Origin: Rhabdornis inornatus
Taxonomy: Eukaryota > Chordata > Aves > Passeriformes > Rhabdornithidae
Assembly (NCBI GenBank): GCA_013397075.1
Contig: VWZS01002844.1
Location: 62,001 to 126,000 of the forward strand
DNA length: 64,000 bases
Reading direction: 5' to 3'
The notes beneath the pieces are model-generated. The model was not told where the DNA came from. It saw only the letters and a program-made list of their open reading frames with translations, and searched no databases. A program made the translations under genes and the position numbers. How positions within the stretch are numbered: position 1 is the first letter of the stretch; each line of letters opens with the position of its first letter. Positions 1 to 13,200 of the stretch are shown in pieces.

Positions 1-3000
1 GGAGTATTAATTGCAGGTATTCGTTGTCAAACAAGTTGTTTTCTGTTCCCAGAATTTTAAAATTTATGAGATTATATTATTCAAGGATAAGTATGCTTAC
101 TTAAAAAATTTTATTTAATATTTTTAGTGGATTATTTCTTAAAAATGTTTTTGTAGGTTACAGTGAAGGCCAGTGACACGCACATTCCAGTTAAAAGGAT
201 GGTAAAGTAGTGCAGAGATAATGAAGCATCCACCCTTTAATCTAATTGGGGCATGCACTTTTGCCTGCAAAAGCTGCACATAGTTCTCATATTAATGCTG
301 CAGCTGAACATGCAGGTTAGGTCATCATAGGCTCCCGTAGCTAACCAGGATCATTTGTGTATTAGTACCTGATTTGTGTAGAAAACTGCTGCAAAGGTAT
401 TTGGGATCGGATACATCGCTCCTGGCTCTCCCAGATGTGCTGCACAGCTGCAGTTCAGCTGCAATTCAGCAGTTTCATGGGCTCTAGCACAAGCCTTGCT
501 GTACCTCAGCATCCTTGTCCACTCAAACTTGCTCTTTAAATTCTGCTTTTACAGCACAGACCTGTTGTTCAAGATACTGGAAAACATCAGGGGAGTGTGG
601 TCTCTGCTCCGTAGGTGCTGCAGCATTCCAAACACAACTTTATGGGACAAATTATCTTTATTTAGTCAATCCGTGAACATCGGAGAAAGATGTTGTTCAT
701 TATGTGATTCCTTGCTGGATGTGGGAAATGGGAAGGGTCACCCAGGGGCTGCACTCATGTCGTGTCTGTCGCGGTGTCACACCTGTGTCCGTGTCCGCAG
801 GTGCGGCGGGGCGGGGCCCTCCCGGCCCGAGGAGCTGCGTGTCCCGCGGGTGACGGACTTGGCTGCTGGAGTTATGCAGATGCTGCAGCAGAGATGTGCA
901 TCTACAGGCTGAGGTATGCAGGGAGCCTGGTCGGTACCTGCCGGGAAGATGGCTTTTAATCTTACATGTCTTCTAAACAACAATATAATCCTGAGCAGAA
1001 ATACTTCCTCTTACAGCAAAATGAATGCTCTTTTCCTAAAGTACAGTCTGTTAGCTGACAAACCTGCACCTGCTTTAATAAACTGAAAGTATATTCCCCA
1101 TTAAAAACAGCAACATTTTACAACAAATACAGCTATTCAGAAATGTACATGCCATACCAATGTTTTATTTTTTATATTTTAGAATATTTGTTATTACCAG
1201 AAAATGAAAATTGTCTATTAGATTAGAAACTCTTGTTTCTCAGCAGCATTGTGAATATTACTGGTCTAACTAGAGGGCTGAAAGGTTGAAATATATGTGT
1301 GCTGAGAACCCCATCGACTTCTAAAAAGCTAGCCCAGGTTTCTTTCCGACAGGACAGAATATTGCAGCTTCCCTACAAGGAGGAGGTAGGTGGCTCAAGT
1401 GCTGTGTGATTCACAGCTGTAAGAATGCACCACCAACAACCATGCATGGATATTCACACACCCTGATCAAATTATATGTTTGACACATTCTTAAACTGAA
1501 CCTTTCTGCAAGCAATTACACATGTTAGTGATGCTCGAGTGTTAGTGATGCTGTGATTCAGTGTGCTGCTGGCTGATGATGAAACACTGCAGGGCTGCTC
1601 CTCGTGGCACATGGCACCAGGAAACAGGAACCTTAGTTTGCCTTTTTACTACTGGCTTCCCTCTGGAGAACAGCTGAATGAATATTATCTTAAATGGTTC
1701 TGAAAGAAGACAACTTAGTGACATCACCTGTTGCAGTAGGTATTTTCTAGTAAGTGTACTGAAAATTGTAAATGGAAGAAAAATCCTGAGATAAAAAACC
1801 TTTGTCAGCCAGCAAAGACACAGGCACGGTGTGGGACAGAGCTCTCTGTGGCTCTGGGGGGCTGCAGCTGCTGCCCAGGGGAGTGCAGGAACTCCAAAGG
1901 ACAGAGGCAGTGAAAGGGTTCCTTCAGCCCTGCATGAACAGGAACACTGCTGCAGTCAGTCCCTTCTGGGTGCAACTGTAAGTCCCAAGAGGGAGGGAAA
2001 GGGGAGGAAGAAGGAATATCTGTCAATTTTTGGAAAAGTTACAAATTCTTAACACTGATACACTGTGATGTCCTGTGCTTTGTCCTCTCAGGAACTTCTC
2101 TTCTTTGGAGCAAATCATTTCACATCTCTTGAATACTTGTTAAAACATTTCCAATGCCAGTATTATTCATTCATGTTTATGAGGTCTGTTTATATTTGTG
2201 CTTCAGTAAATGTCACCATAAAAGTAATATTATCAAGTATTGGAAAAAATCTTTTCACAAACCAGTGGTGAAGCTCTTGGTGACTGTGATGGAATTAATC
2301 ATCCTACTGGTCTGCAATGTTTATAGAGAACAGTGGGTATGTCTCCAGAGTCTGCTGGCTGAAGAGCTCTCTCAGACATTTGATGTACTTCTGTTATTTG
2401 TTCTAAGCATCATTTAGTGCCCTCAGCGACCTTATCATGTTTATACACATAATTAGAAAAAGATACATTTTAGGATGTGACATTTTTTACCAGGTTAAAA
2501 AATGCACTTAATTAAAATTTCTTCAGAAAGGATCAATTGTCCCTGACTCTCCACTGGATTTTCTGTATTCATTCCAAATAGGAAATTCTAAACAAATTTC
2601 ATTAAACTAATGTGTATTACCTAAAAAATTGATAGAAGACTGAGTTCTGTGGTTTTAAGAGCTCTCTATGAAAAAGGGAATAGAACTTTACCTCAAGGTA
2701 AAAAATCAGCATCCAACCGTGACATAAAGAGTTTGCAGGCAAGACTTCCACTGGTGCCAGTTAGAGCTGCACTGTAAGGAGATTGGAGTTATGTAATAGA
2801 ATTTTTAGTGAATAGTTTCATAGTTCAATAAATTTTCTATGACTGGGAGAGACATGGGGCAGAGTGGGTTCTGAAGATAACAGGACGTGGTCTTCACAGA
2901 ATTTACCCTACATTTTACACCAGTATTCCCTTTTACTTAGCCAGGAGTGATCCACAACTCTAACCAGGAACAAGATGTCAGACTTGAATTATAAAAATTG

Positions 3001-6000
3001 CAGTTGTGAAGTTCAGTTTGTTCTCATTTTAATCCATGGTGATATCCTGGGTTAGAAATGGTGTTAATAAATAATGACAATCTGTGTTTGGAATTGAGGA
3101 AGATTTCTAATTGAGAATGATTTACTAATTCTTAAAAATGTAGGAAAGAACTCCTCTTTGCTTCATTTACAGAGTCCCAGTAGATTTCCATTTGGCCTGG
3201 AGAGTTTTCTCTGTCCCCGTTTTCAAGCTTCATTGCATTATATGTATTCACTGCTTTATCTTCTATGGCATCTTCTTCATTATTAAGCAGGGTCTGAGAA
3301 GGAGAGATTGGATTAGAATAATTTTGTCATCTTATGGCACGAGACAATACGAAGTATCTCGTAACATTTTTGACATACTGATAAAGCAGATTTTTTGATA
3401 TGAACTCTAACACATCTGATCTATACAAAATATGTTGTATTTGCAGAGCTACTCTGTGATTTTTCAAAAACCTACCAACCAACCAGTTATTTTCTTTTAA
3501 GGACTCATGGAGGGGGATGTAACGCAGCCAGGGATGCTGACCTGTCTTTAAGAACTGAGAACTGCCTAAATAAGGAGCTTGAGTTTGCAAAGTTGTTTTT
3601 TCCCGTAGCAATATTTCATAGGATTCTTTTTTTTTCAAGACTTAGAATTAATCAGCCTGATGGTACATAACACAGCTGAAGGAAATACCCTTTGTTTTCT
3701 TTTAAGTTGCCAATGTAACCATAATTAAAAAAAAACAACAAAAATAAAACCAAACCAGACAATGTTGGGAAGGGCAACTGATTGACAATGTGCCAGAATA
3801 ATGGAGTTAGGCAAGGCTGTTAGGAAGCAATTGAATTATGGTAAGACAGTAATAACTACTATGGGAGTCTGGACTGTAAAATTTTCAGCTGTAATACCTC
3901 AACAGACAGCTCTGAAGAATTTGCCTTTGTGCCACCTGCACATCTGTAGGAACAGGCATGTCCAGTGCTGCTGAGTGCCAGGGGAGGAGCTCGCTTCTGG
4001 AGCACTTGGGTGTGAGTTCCCATAGATTACACAGCTTCTGTTGCAGAAGCAGGAAGAAATTAGGCTAAGAGTTACTGTTGTGAGTTGAAAAGGAAAAGTA
4101 AGTTATGAGGAATAAAAATGGACTCATTTGGGGGAAACTCCATCTCTTACCTTGTCTGCCTGCACAGGAGACCTTCACCTTTTATTTTCAGGGTGCTCTG
4201 TTTGCCAGCAGAGCTTTCAGAAGCATTCTTTGAATGCAGAGAGATACCTGTAGGCAATGTCAGCAGCACAGCTTTTATTTTCATTTTCTTGACAGAAAAA
4301 GACCAAACACTGAAAAAGGTGGTGATAGCATTTTAATAACCAAGAAATCAAGTAAGTTTCAAATGGCTAAAGACACATTCTCCAGGGAAAATAAAACAAA
4401 AGCATTTCCACCTTCAGCCTGAGAGATCAGCCTTCAGAGTGTGTAACCTGCCAGGTCCTGGGTTCACCATTAGGTACTTTGTGCAAACCACCTTTTTTAA
4501 TTCAGGGTGGTTTTCCCACAAGAGAATCTTTCCATGCTCCAAGTTAATTATGTTTCTCTCCTCTCGAGTTTCTTTACTACCTAGAATTTTAAGCTAATGT
4601 AGTCTATTTTAGGTTTTTTAAAGTGCTCAGTGCTATCATATCTATGTAGTCATCTAAAAAAAGATTATTAAAATCTGAATGCAGGGAAGTAGAGGACAGC
4701 TATGGATCATTCTAGTTCTCACAGAACACAGTATCTTTGGGCTGGCTAAAATAGTTGTCGTCAAGTCGTCCTGCTATGCATAGTGTGTACATTTTAATGA
4801 GGTGAGTTAATACCTGTGTTCTAGGAACAGACTTTGATAGTATTATCTGACATTACTTACAAAATTGTATTAATTAGGGTGCACAGAGCTATTCTGGGGC
4901 TGCCAGACCAGTTAAGGTAAAACAGTGTTTTACAGGACACTAAAACTGAGTTGCTTACAAGCACTCGGCTCCAGTTGGGGTCAATGTCAGCAGGGACTGC
5001 TGTAGCAGAGAGAGGGCACATACTCTCCTAAGATAATGCCAGATGCTGAGGTTTTGCAATAAATCCCTTGCCCCACAACTTCCATCAGCCTTGTCACCAG
5101 CTGGAAGTCTTCAAAGCCTGTTAGCAAACAGCAACAAGTGTTCTACTGACACCTAAGATGGGGAAAATAAAACCAGCAGTGCTAAATGTCACACTTGGAA
5201 ATGACAATCGTACATGTTCAGCAGCCCATTACCCACTGAAGATTTACAAATAATGTGGGGCCTTGCTGGGTGATGCATCACCAGTCAGAAAATGGAAAGC
5301 ACTGAGCTCAGAGAGAGCAGAGCCCCCCGAACAGGCCGGCAGGAGCCTGTGCCAGTGAGCTGTTACCTAATAACTTGGTAATTGAAGCTTGGATACAGTG
5401 TCAGGGAGCACAAGGGAGCCTCTTGTAGCCCAACCGAAACTGAAAATCAACTAAAATGACTCTTTGGTTTGTTTTTTTTTAATATTAGCTATCCAGTGTT
5501 TATGTGAGCTCTGTTACATATGGGGGAGCAAAGCGGAGCTAAGCATGGCTGTAAAGCCAGAATGGAGAAGTGGGGTCAGATAAGCAGGCAGGAACCTTTC
5601 TAGTGTCAGCCTTGAACAGTGGGGGCTCTGTAGTCCAGATGGAAGGTGCTGGAAATGCAGGGAGGTCAGCAGGTGCACTAGGAGCCAGGTGCATGGCATT
5701 GCCTTTTGTCACCGTGTCGCAAGGGAGCATTGGAGTGACCTGAGAGACAACTGCAGTGGTGACTGCAGAGGGGAGTGATGCTGCTCTGTGGGAAGAGGCT
5801 TTGGGAGGGCAGGGAAGTTCCTTCAGTGGCTGGTAGTGGCTGTGGTTTAGCATATGTATTCCTGATTCACCTATAAATTTGTGTGAAGATTGTCAGTAAT
5901 TTGGGCTCACCAGGTAAAGGACAGTAAAGGCTGCTCAGGGGTAGTCAGAGATGATGCTCATTCTGGTAAGGGCTTCCTATAAAACAGTAAGAGTTTCCTG

Positions 6001-9000
6001 AAATCTTCTCCAGCATGGATGCAGGAAAATCAGTTGTTCAGCTGAAGAAAGGTTAAAAATAATGTGAAGACAGCAATTTGATTAGTTTAACATTCATGTT
6101 TGCCTTAATATCTAAAATGCCTTCTTCCTCCTTCTAAGCTTTTATAAGCTTATGGAAAGCCCCTCCCGAATTCTCTCGGAGCAGGTCCTTCAAGGTACAG
6201 ATGAATCTTTGGTTTAAAGAAGGACATAACACCAGGGAATGTTCCTCTTGGAGCCCAGCTCCAAGCAGGAGTCACATTTCTGTGCAAAGATTTGGTTAGT
6301 GAAGTACATTCTCTTCAGATCGTTTGTAGTGGATGTAAGAGCTTGGCATTAGCTACTTACTGTATCCCAGATCAGATTAAAACCACTGTGGAACCTCCTT
6401 ATGGTACAGTGGAAATGGAGAGGAAAATGTGAGGACTTGTAGTAATTCCTTTAAGATCTTGTAGTAAAATTAATTTTCATGGAGTTTGGGTTGTTTCACT
6501 GAGTGACACCAACAGCACTCTACATTTGTACTGATTTATTTTTGTGCACTTCATTCTTCATTTTCAATTGCCTTGCTTCTTGTGGAGTAATTTACATATA
6601 TGCAAAATGAATGTAAAGAAAATACAATCAAAACTGTGGCCTTTCTCACTACGATTTTGCAAGTGCTAATAATAGAGCAGAGTGCAAGTGGAGAATCTTG
6701 CCTTCAGGCATGAGTCTGATTTCACAGCATTTTTGTCCAGTTTATTGTTCTGATGTTATTCTTAATTTATCAGTATTTTTGCGAATTAGAAAAGTACTCA
6801 ACAAACTGCACCATTCAAAAAGTTGTTGTGCGACTCAACAGCTAATACACATTTTAATCTGGAGTGTTGAGAATGATGGTGAGAAGCAAGACAGGATGGA
6901 GTGGGGGTAGGGAACTTGGAATAATTTGAAGAAATTGGAGAGAAGGCAAGTAGCTCCCATTTATCAGTTAAGGCAGGATTCTGTGTTTATCCATCGTGGC
7001 AGACAGAAGGAATGAGAGGAGGTGTCCTGAGTTGGGTGTTTGGCTGTGAGCACACCAGTTGTGATGGGAGAGGTGAGCACAGCAAAAGAGAGAAGTTGCT
7101 GTTGGTATTCACAGTCACAGGGTGTCTGAGCAGGGCAGCGATGGGCTCAGCAGTCTGTAGCCCCCACATTAGCCAGGTGGCCAGGTCCCCACTCAGCCTG
7201 CCAAGTGAGTTGATCATGAGCTGGGAGCCAGACAGGGTGCCAGGTGGCCAGATCCATCCCTCAGCATCCAATTAACAGTGACACTGGTTTGGAGCCAGGC
7301 GAGAGGGTGGCTCTGCCATGGGGACAGGGAGCATCACCACACCGCCAGTCCGGCCCCTGGGCAGCTCCAGCTGCTTCCCATTTCTCTAGAAAGCTTGGGC
7401 TTCACAAGACTTTGCTTTGAGTAGTTTGGTTGGTTGGTTTGGGGATGGTTTTTAAGCAGTAAAGCTGTCTAAATCTTTTGGATGTCTCAGTGTTATTCTT
7501 TTCCAGCACTTTCTCCATGGCTCAGAGCAGAGCTGTGCTGTGAGCAGTGAGTCTGTCCACACAAGGAGGAGCTACCCAGGTCATTTAACTTCCACACTGC
7601 ACTGGAGTACTGATCCAATTTAGGGAAAGTTAGCCCGTGTCTGGTACTGGGATTGTGGCACAGGTGGAACATGCCTGATTATGCCTGAATTACTTGGCAA
7701 GAAACAACGCTCCACTTAGTTCTCATCAAGAATTTTAGAAATAAGGACAGTTTTCAAATTCTGCTTTTCACACTGATTCAACATTCAGTAAAGGCAATTG
7801 CCCTTTAGAGGTTTTTTCACCTCAGTGAGTTATGCAAGATGCTCTTCATTATTTACACATTATTTGATGGGTCTGCTTTTCCTACTCTGACATCTGTCAC
7901 AAATTTTCCATAGCTTTAAATGGAAGTATAAAATTCAAAGTTTATTGTGATTATGTGGGTATAATAATGGATTTTCTGAGAAAGCTTAGAAAGACAGGCA
8001 GGATTTGGGGAGATGGAATGGCCCAGTGAGGTTGTTGTTCAAATGATCCTGTTTGTTGGGACAGTCATTGTCCACAGTAGTGGCTCTCTGGAGGCAGTGC
8101 ATGTGGTCTCTTCTCAAGCCTTACTGGTCTGCCATAGGAGCAAAGCCAAAAATTTTTGAAGTCTTTTCCACTCCCTAGAAACCAGGTTGAGACATGTAAG
8201 TAGAGAAAATTTGTCAGTTTTATTCATATGTTGTGAATACGTAGAGGTCTTCCTTTTGTAGCATCTTGCATAAGTATTAGGCTATTAAAAAAAATTAAGG
8301 GGAGTATTTTAAAATTTATCTCTCTTTAAGCTTCTCATAGGCTGAATATAGCATTCCACCGTTAGGCTGGCAGTTAGGGCAAGATAAACATTTCAGAATG
8401 AGGCAAATGGACTGGCTGAAAGTGAGATAATAGTTTATAGGAATGGAGCTATTTATAGCCTGCAGGATGCAGAGGTTCAGCCCCGTGACTCACGGTCAGC
8501 ACGGGGAAGGTGCTCTCAGGGGAGAGGAGAGGCCTGGCCAGCGTCTCAGAGCTGTGCTGCGGTTACACATGTGCCAAACTGACAGAGCCATGGCACGGCC
8601 TTGTGTTCTACCTGGGCAGATACAAATAATAACAGGTAAAACTCACTGGCCAGGTACCACATCAGCCACGTCTCACTGATTCGCTATAGCTGAGTACAAG
8701 GATATGCATATGAGACAATTAGCTGCATCAAGCAGAGTGTTTAAAGGAGAGGGTGACGTCTCCTTTGGCAGATGGAATACAACAGACCAGCACTCGTTTC
8801 AAGTTCTCAAATAGTCTATTTGTTAAATCATGTAATACTTCTCTGGGTTAGATTTCTCAGTGATGAGGCAGGAATAGCAGTTTTGATCCATAACTCCTTA
8901 AAGCCAACGAAATATCCCAGCATTTTTATATGAAGGGGATAGTAACTGATGTACTGTGATTCTGAGTTGACTCGGAGTGGCCCTGTGACCTTGCGTTAGC

Positions 9001-9249
9001 CTCTCTCACCAGTTTCCATGGCAAAACGGAGCTAACAGTGCTCAATTATCCACTTTATCTACTAAATAGGGTTAAGGCTGGGGACGTTGTGACCATTTAA
9101 TTACTCTTGGTAATGAGCTCTGAAGAGAAGTCACTGAGAGCCGGTGGTGGTGGAGTAAATCTCACAGCTGCTGGCTAAACTCTGTGTGTAGGCTGGGAGG
9201 CACGGGCAGCAGCAGATGCCGATGGTTGGTCCCCACGGGCTGTGCAGTG
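1..9249. other. AT-rich intergenic region without supported genes
   Basis: Only short frames with no domain signature, dense stop codons, and no exon that could be tied to a known protein. One small CpG-rich islet lies near 790-862. No intact transposable element was recognised. Ancient diverged elements or conserved non-coding elements could be present but cannot be seen without alignment. Confidence 0.6.
790..862. other. Small CpG-rich islet
   Basis: About 70 bases with many CpGs (GCGGCGGGGCGGGGCC and following) inside AT-rich DNA. It is preceded by a splice-acceptor-like GTGTCCGTGTCCGCAG, but no exon could be supported. Confidence 0.4.
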
Positions 9250-9597
9250 CCAGCACACCCAGAACACACAGAACAGCCAGAACACACTGAACACCCAGCA
9301 TACCCAGTACAACCAGCACACACAGAACACCCAGAACACACAGAACACCCAGCATACCCAGTACAACCAGCACACACTGAACACCCAGAACACACTGAAC
9401 ACACTGAACACCCAGCATACCCAGTACAACCAGCACACACTGAACACCCAGAACACACTGAACACACTGAACACCCAGCATACCCAGTACAACCAGCACA
9501 CCTCAGCACACCCAGAACACCCAGAACACACTGAACACACTGAACACCCAGCATACCCAGTACAACCAGCACACCCAGCACACCCAGCACACCCAGC
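9250..9597. repeat. Minisatellite, core ACACCCAGAAC / ACACACTGAAC
   Basis: Units of about 9-10 bases rich in C and A on the + strand, with a marker CCCAGCATACCCAGTACAAC recurring at 9294, 9348, 9411, 9474 and 9547. Spacings of 54, 63, 63 and 73 show gain and loss of whole small units. The strand asymmetry is extreme: the + strand has very few T or G, so the minus strand is G/T-rich. Long frames on both strands (up to 300 codons) arise from the repeat and are not called genes. Confidence 0.95.
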
Positions 9598-10215
9598 CAG
9601 GCCCCGCGGTCCGGTCCCAGCGCAGCCGGGCTCCGGGCGGTCCCAGAACGCCGCGCTCCGGCCAGCGCCGAGCGCGATGGAGCGCCTTGCATCATCCGCC
9701 CTCCTCCCCCTGTCCGCCGCAGCTGCCACAGTCACGGTGACGCTGGGAGCAGTGTGCCTGAGCCATTTCTGCCCGTTGGATCCCCCGCAGGCCATCCCAC
9801 GGAGGTGGGGTTTCTGCCGTGCTTACGTGTCTGTGCTTTCAATCAGGCTCTCGTTGTGTGGCTGCCTTGCAGCCGGCGAGCCCCTCTGTGCCCTGCGCAC
9901 ACAGGGCTGCAGAGAGAGGCGGCTTGGCAACCTCAGCCATCGAGGCAACTTGGCAACCTCAGCATCCGACCGCAGACCTCGCTGCTCGGCATCATCTGCC
10001 CTCTCCATGGCTCACCGGCCGCGCACGGCAGGGAGGCAGAGCTTCCCGAGGGAGCTTAGGGGAAAAAGGCGGTATGAGACCAAGTTTTGTGGTTATCGGT
10101 GCTGGGACAGGAGCCCAGTAGCGGGCACGGCAATCCCCCACTGACCCTGCTCGCCGCCGCCCGCAGAGGAGCCCCACGGTGTGCACCAGCAGCCCGAGCG
10201 TGTCTGTCATCTCTG
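9598..10215. promoter_or_regulatory. CpG-rich islet beside the 9.3-kb minisatellite
   Basis: The stretch 9598-9735 is densely CpG-rich with GC runs, and CpG enrichment continues more weakly to about 10215. This is the size and texture of a small CpG-island promoter, but no convincing first exon or downstream gene was found on either strand. It may be an orphan CpG island or a by-product of biased gene conversion next to the array. Confidence 0.35.
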
Positions 10216-13200
10216 GCCACTACACAATGAACTCGCTGAGCAATTTTAGTCCCTGAAAATTACTCATTTTGAAAAACAATTTAAAGCAAGAAGCTTTTGA
10301 CTGATGGCTAGGTTCAGAAATTCTTCGTTGTCTTGTTTTGACCTTAAATGTGAAATACAAATAAATGATGACTCTGTGCCTCTTTCTTATATCCTAACAC
10401 AATTGCTTTTAATGCCTCCATCATTTTGGACCAGCAGAAGGGTGTTTTCATGTCACTTGCTAAGGGCAGGAACTAATGTAGTGATATTGATGAAGTCAGT
10501 GCTCAGTCAGAGAGAAAAGACGGAGAAATTAATAGTCAGCTCCAAATATTTCAAAACTGAAAATTCTAGGTCGGGCCTTGCCCAGATAATGTTTTTCCAT
10601 TTTAATTAATTCTTCAGTTTCTATTGACTTTTTTATCAGCATCCTCAGGCTGTACAGTATTTACATTTGTTTTTGGTTTTTTTATGAGAATGTTGGAGAA
10701 CAACATGTGGAAGAACAAAACCCAAATGAATTCAAAGGTATTATCACTTTGTCATTAATGTAATATGGGGCTTGTTTATCAATGACCTCACATCTCAGAT
10801 GCCAGTTGAGAACCTGCTGAAGGACCAGACAATTGCAATGACCATCCATAACTGAGCTGCCATCAAGTCAGCTGCCATCCCAGGGATTATGGAATCCTGT
10901 TCCTAAATGTCTGTGACACCACAGAGTTTTGTGGGGATTTTTACCACAGGAGGATGTGTGTCTTCTCCAGGTTAAAATAACCTCTCTCTGCTGGCCCTCT
11001 CTTCTCCAGTGATCCCAAATTGTGCTATGGGCAGGCCCTTGTACAGGCAGTAGGGAGGATTTTGCAAGACATCTGAAGGGTAAAACTCTTTGCTTTGATT
11101 GCAGGTGGCTTTCACTACAGCACTGCTAGATTCATGCTAGTTTCAGTGTACACTAGATGTTAAGCTCTGTGTATTTCTAATTACAACTTTCCTTCCTCCA
11201 GTCCCTCTGTTTCCCCCCTTGACACCCACATACCCATTACGTGACAGACATCCCTGGCAGTGTGCTCAGAAAGAGCTGATGAAACACAGAGAGCCCCTGC
11301 CAGACACCATGAGCAGTGTTGCCCCAAGGAAACAAAAATTGTCTGTCTGTTTTACACCCATGTGCTGTGCAGATTAGGATATGGCTTCAGGTATTTGAGT
11401 GCTTTAAGCCTGACTGTAAGATTTTTTTTTACCCCCATAATAATGAAGTGGAACTAAATGCTCTGTTTTCCAATATGCCACAAGGCTGATTAAATAGGAG
11501 GCTGGTAAAGGGGATGTAGAGTCAACATTTAGCTTTGGGTATTCTTTTGTTTGTTATTTTTGAACAGTAGGTTGGAGCAGATTACAAAGCTTGAAATGAA
11601 TATAAATAGTTTCCTGATTTAAGAAAAGAAAGAAAAAAGCAGAAGAGTACTTAATTTAAACCTTGCCCTGAGGAGCTGGCAGCTCAAAGCCAACACGTGG
11701 ACTTCTGTAGCTGCTCCGTAAAGAGTAATTCCAAACCAAAGGGAAATTAAACTCATCTAGTTGGGTTTGCTTCAGTGTTCTCCCAGCCCAACTGTCTGTA
11801 GAGCTGTTACCAACGTATTTGCACTGGGCATTAGGACTCTATTATTTGTAACAGCAGTTGTTTGTAGCAGCTCTCCTCCACTGCAGACTGCCTTCTTGGC
11901 AGCAAATGATTTCTGCAGCAGTCCTGGAATGGCAACAGTCCTCATAATCTTAATAGTTCTTATTGTCTGGGAAATACTAATCAATTTTGGGGTCCTGAAT
12001 TTACTTATAGCATTAAGATTAGTTACTAAATATAGTAACAGTGATAGAATTGTTAGCTGTGAGGTTTGCATGGGCAGGAAGCTTCACTATGTAACAGCTG
12101 GGTAGAACAAGGAAGGGAGGGCCAGGTAGGGCATTAGGGCAAGTGAGGAATGGAACAGCAGTCTCCTCCTTCCCAGCTCCCACAGTGTGACCTCCAGACA
12201 AGCTCTTCCCATTCATCCTAGCACTTGGTTTTCCTGAAGAAATCTGGCAAAGGATCAGGCAATGCATAATGGAAAGGCTGCTGCGTGCTGCAAGTGACAA
12301 ACCCCACAGCGTTTGGCATTCATTTCTGTGGCATTTGGAGATGTGGATTGGGTAATCCAATATGTCTTTTATGCCTTATCTGGTATTGTTTGCAGCAGGC
12401 CTGTTTAGTGAGCGTGTCACCTTTAGGCATTAATGATGAACAACATCTGAAAATGGAGCCCTAAAGGCTGCTGCTTAAGCAGCACAGCTCGTGCTCCCAG
12501 CCAGCCTGGGCCCCATGGCCAGCACTGCCCACGGAGCTGCACTGACCAAGGGCTGTCCACTCATTGTCCTTGGCTTACACCTGCAAATATGGACTTGTGG
12601 TAGAGCACAATGAAGCGATTTGGAAATACCAGTGGAAAATAATAAACCTTTATTTATCCCAGTCTTCTTATTTACAGGTCTGTGCAGCCATAAATAACAT
12701 ATCAATGCATTTGCTTACTTCATATTGCACCTGCTAATTAACAGGTACAGAATAGCATTGTCTGTACCTAGTGCATTAGGAATTGCAGAGGGGTTTTGTA
12801 CTCACTAATAAATACAGATTTTATTATCTATTGAGAATAGGGCTGAAAGAGGACTTAGCAAAAAGGGCCCTGTGGATGGTGTTTTTATTGCTGTCCCTTA
12901 GTGAATATCATCTAAAAGGATTTCAGCACTATACTTCGCCATCTCTTCTAAGCAGAATACAAAATTATATATAAATATATATACACTTAAATGTACTTTT
13001 GTAGCACTTTGGGGAAGATGGGGCTAACTCTGACCCAATTTTTCACTGAAGTGATTAGTTGTTCGATGTGCCTCCAACTGAAATCCATTAAAAGGTGCTG
13101 CATGTTAAAGCTTCATCTCTGGTGATCAAGTTTCTTTGAGGAGTCTGCAGATACCCACTCAAAAATAGACTCACTAACAGTTACTAGGTAATTTTTGAAT

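Noticed and set aside
9242..10144. A 300-codon forward frame, plus 177- and 206-codon reverse frames
   Set aside because: They consist largely of translated minisatellite units and are open in several frames at once. No domain, codon bias or splice context supports a protein.
11761..12105. Hydrophobic 114-codon frame resembling a membrane segment
   Set aside because: The hydrophobicity comes from AT-rich DNA (Ile/Leu/Val codons). The opposite strand is also open, and no family features are present.
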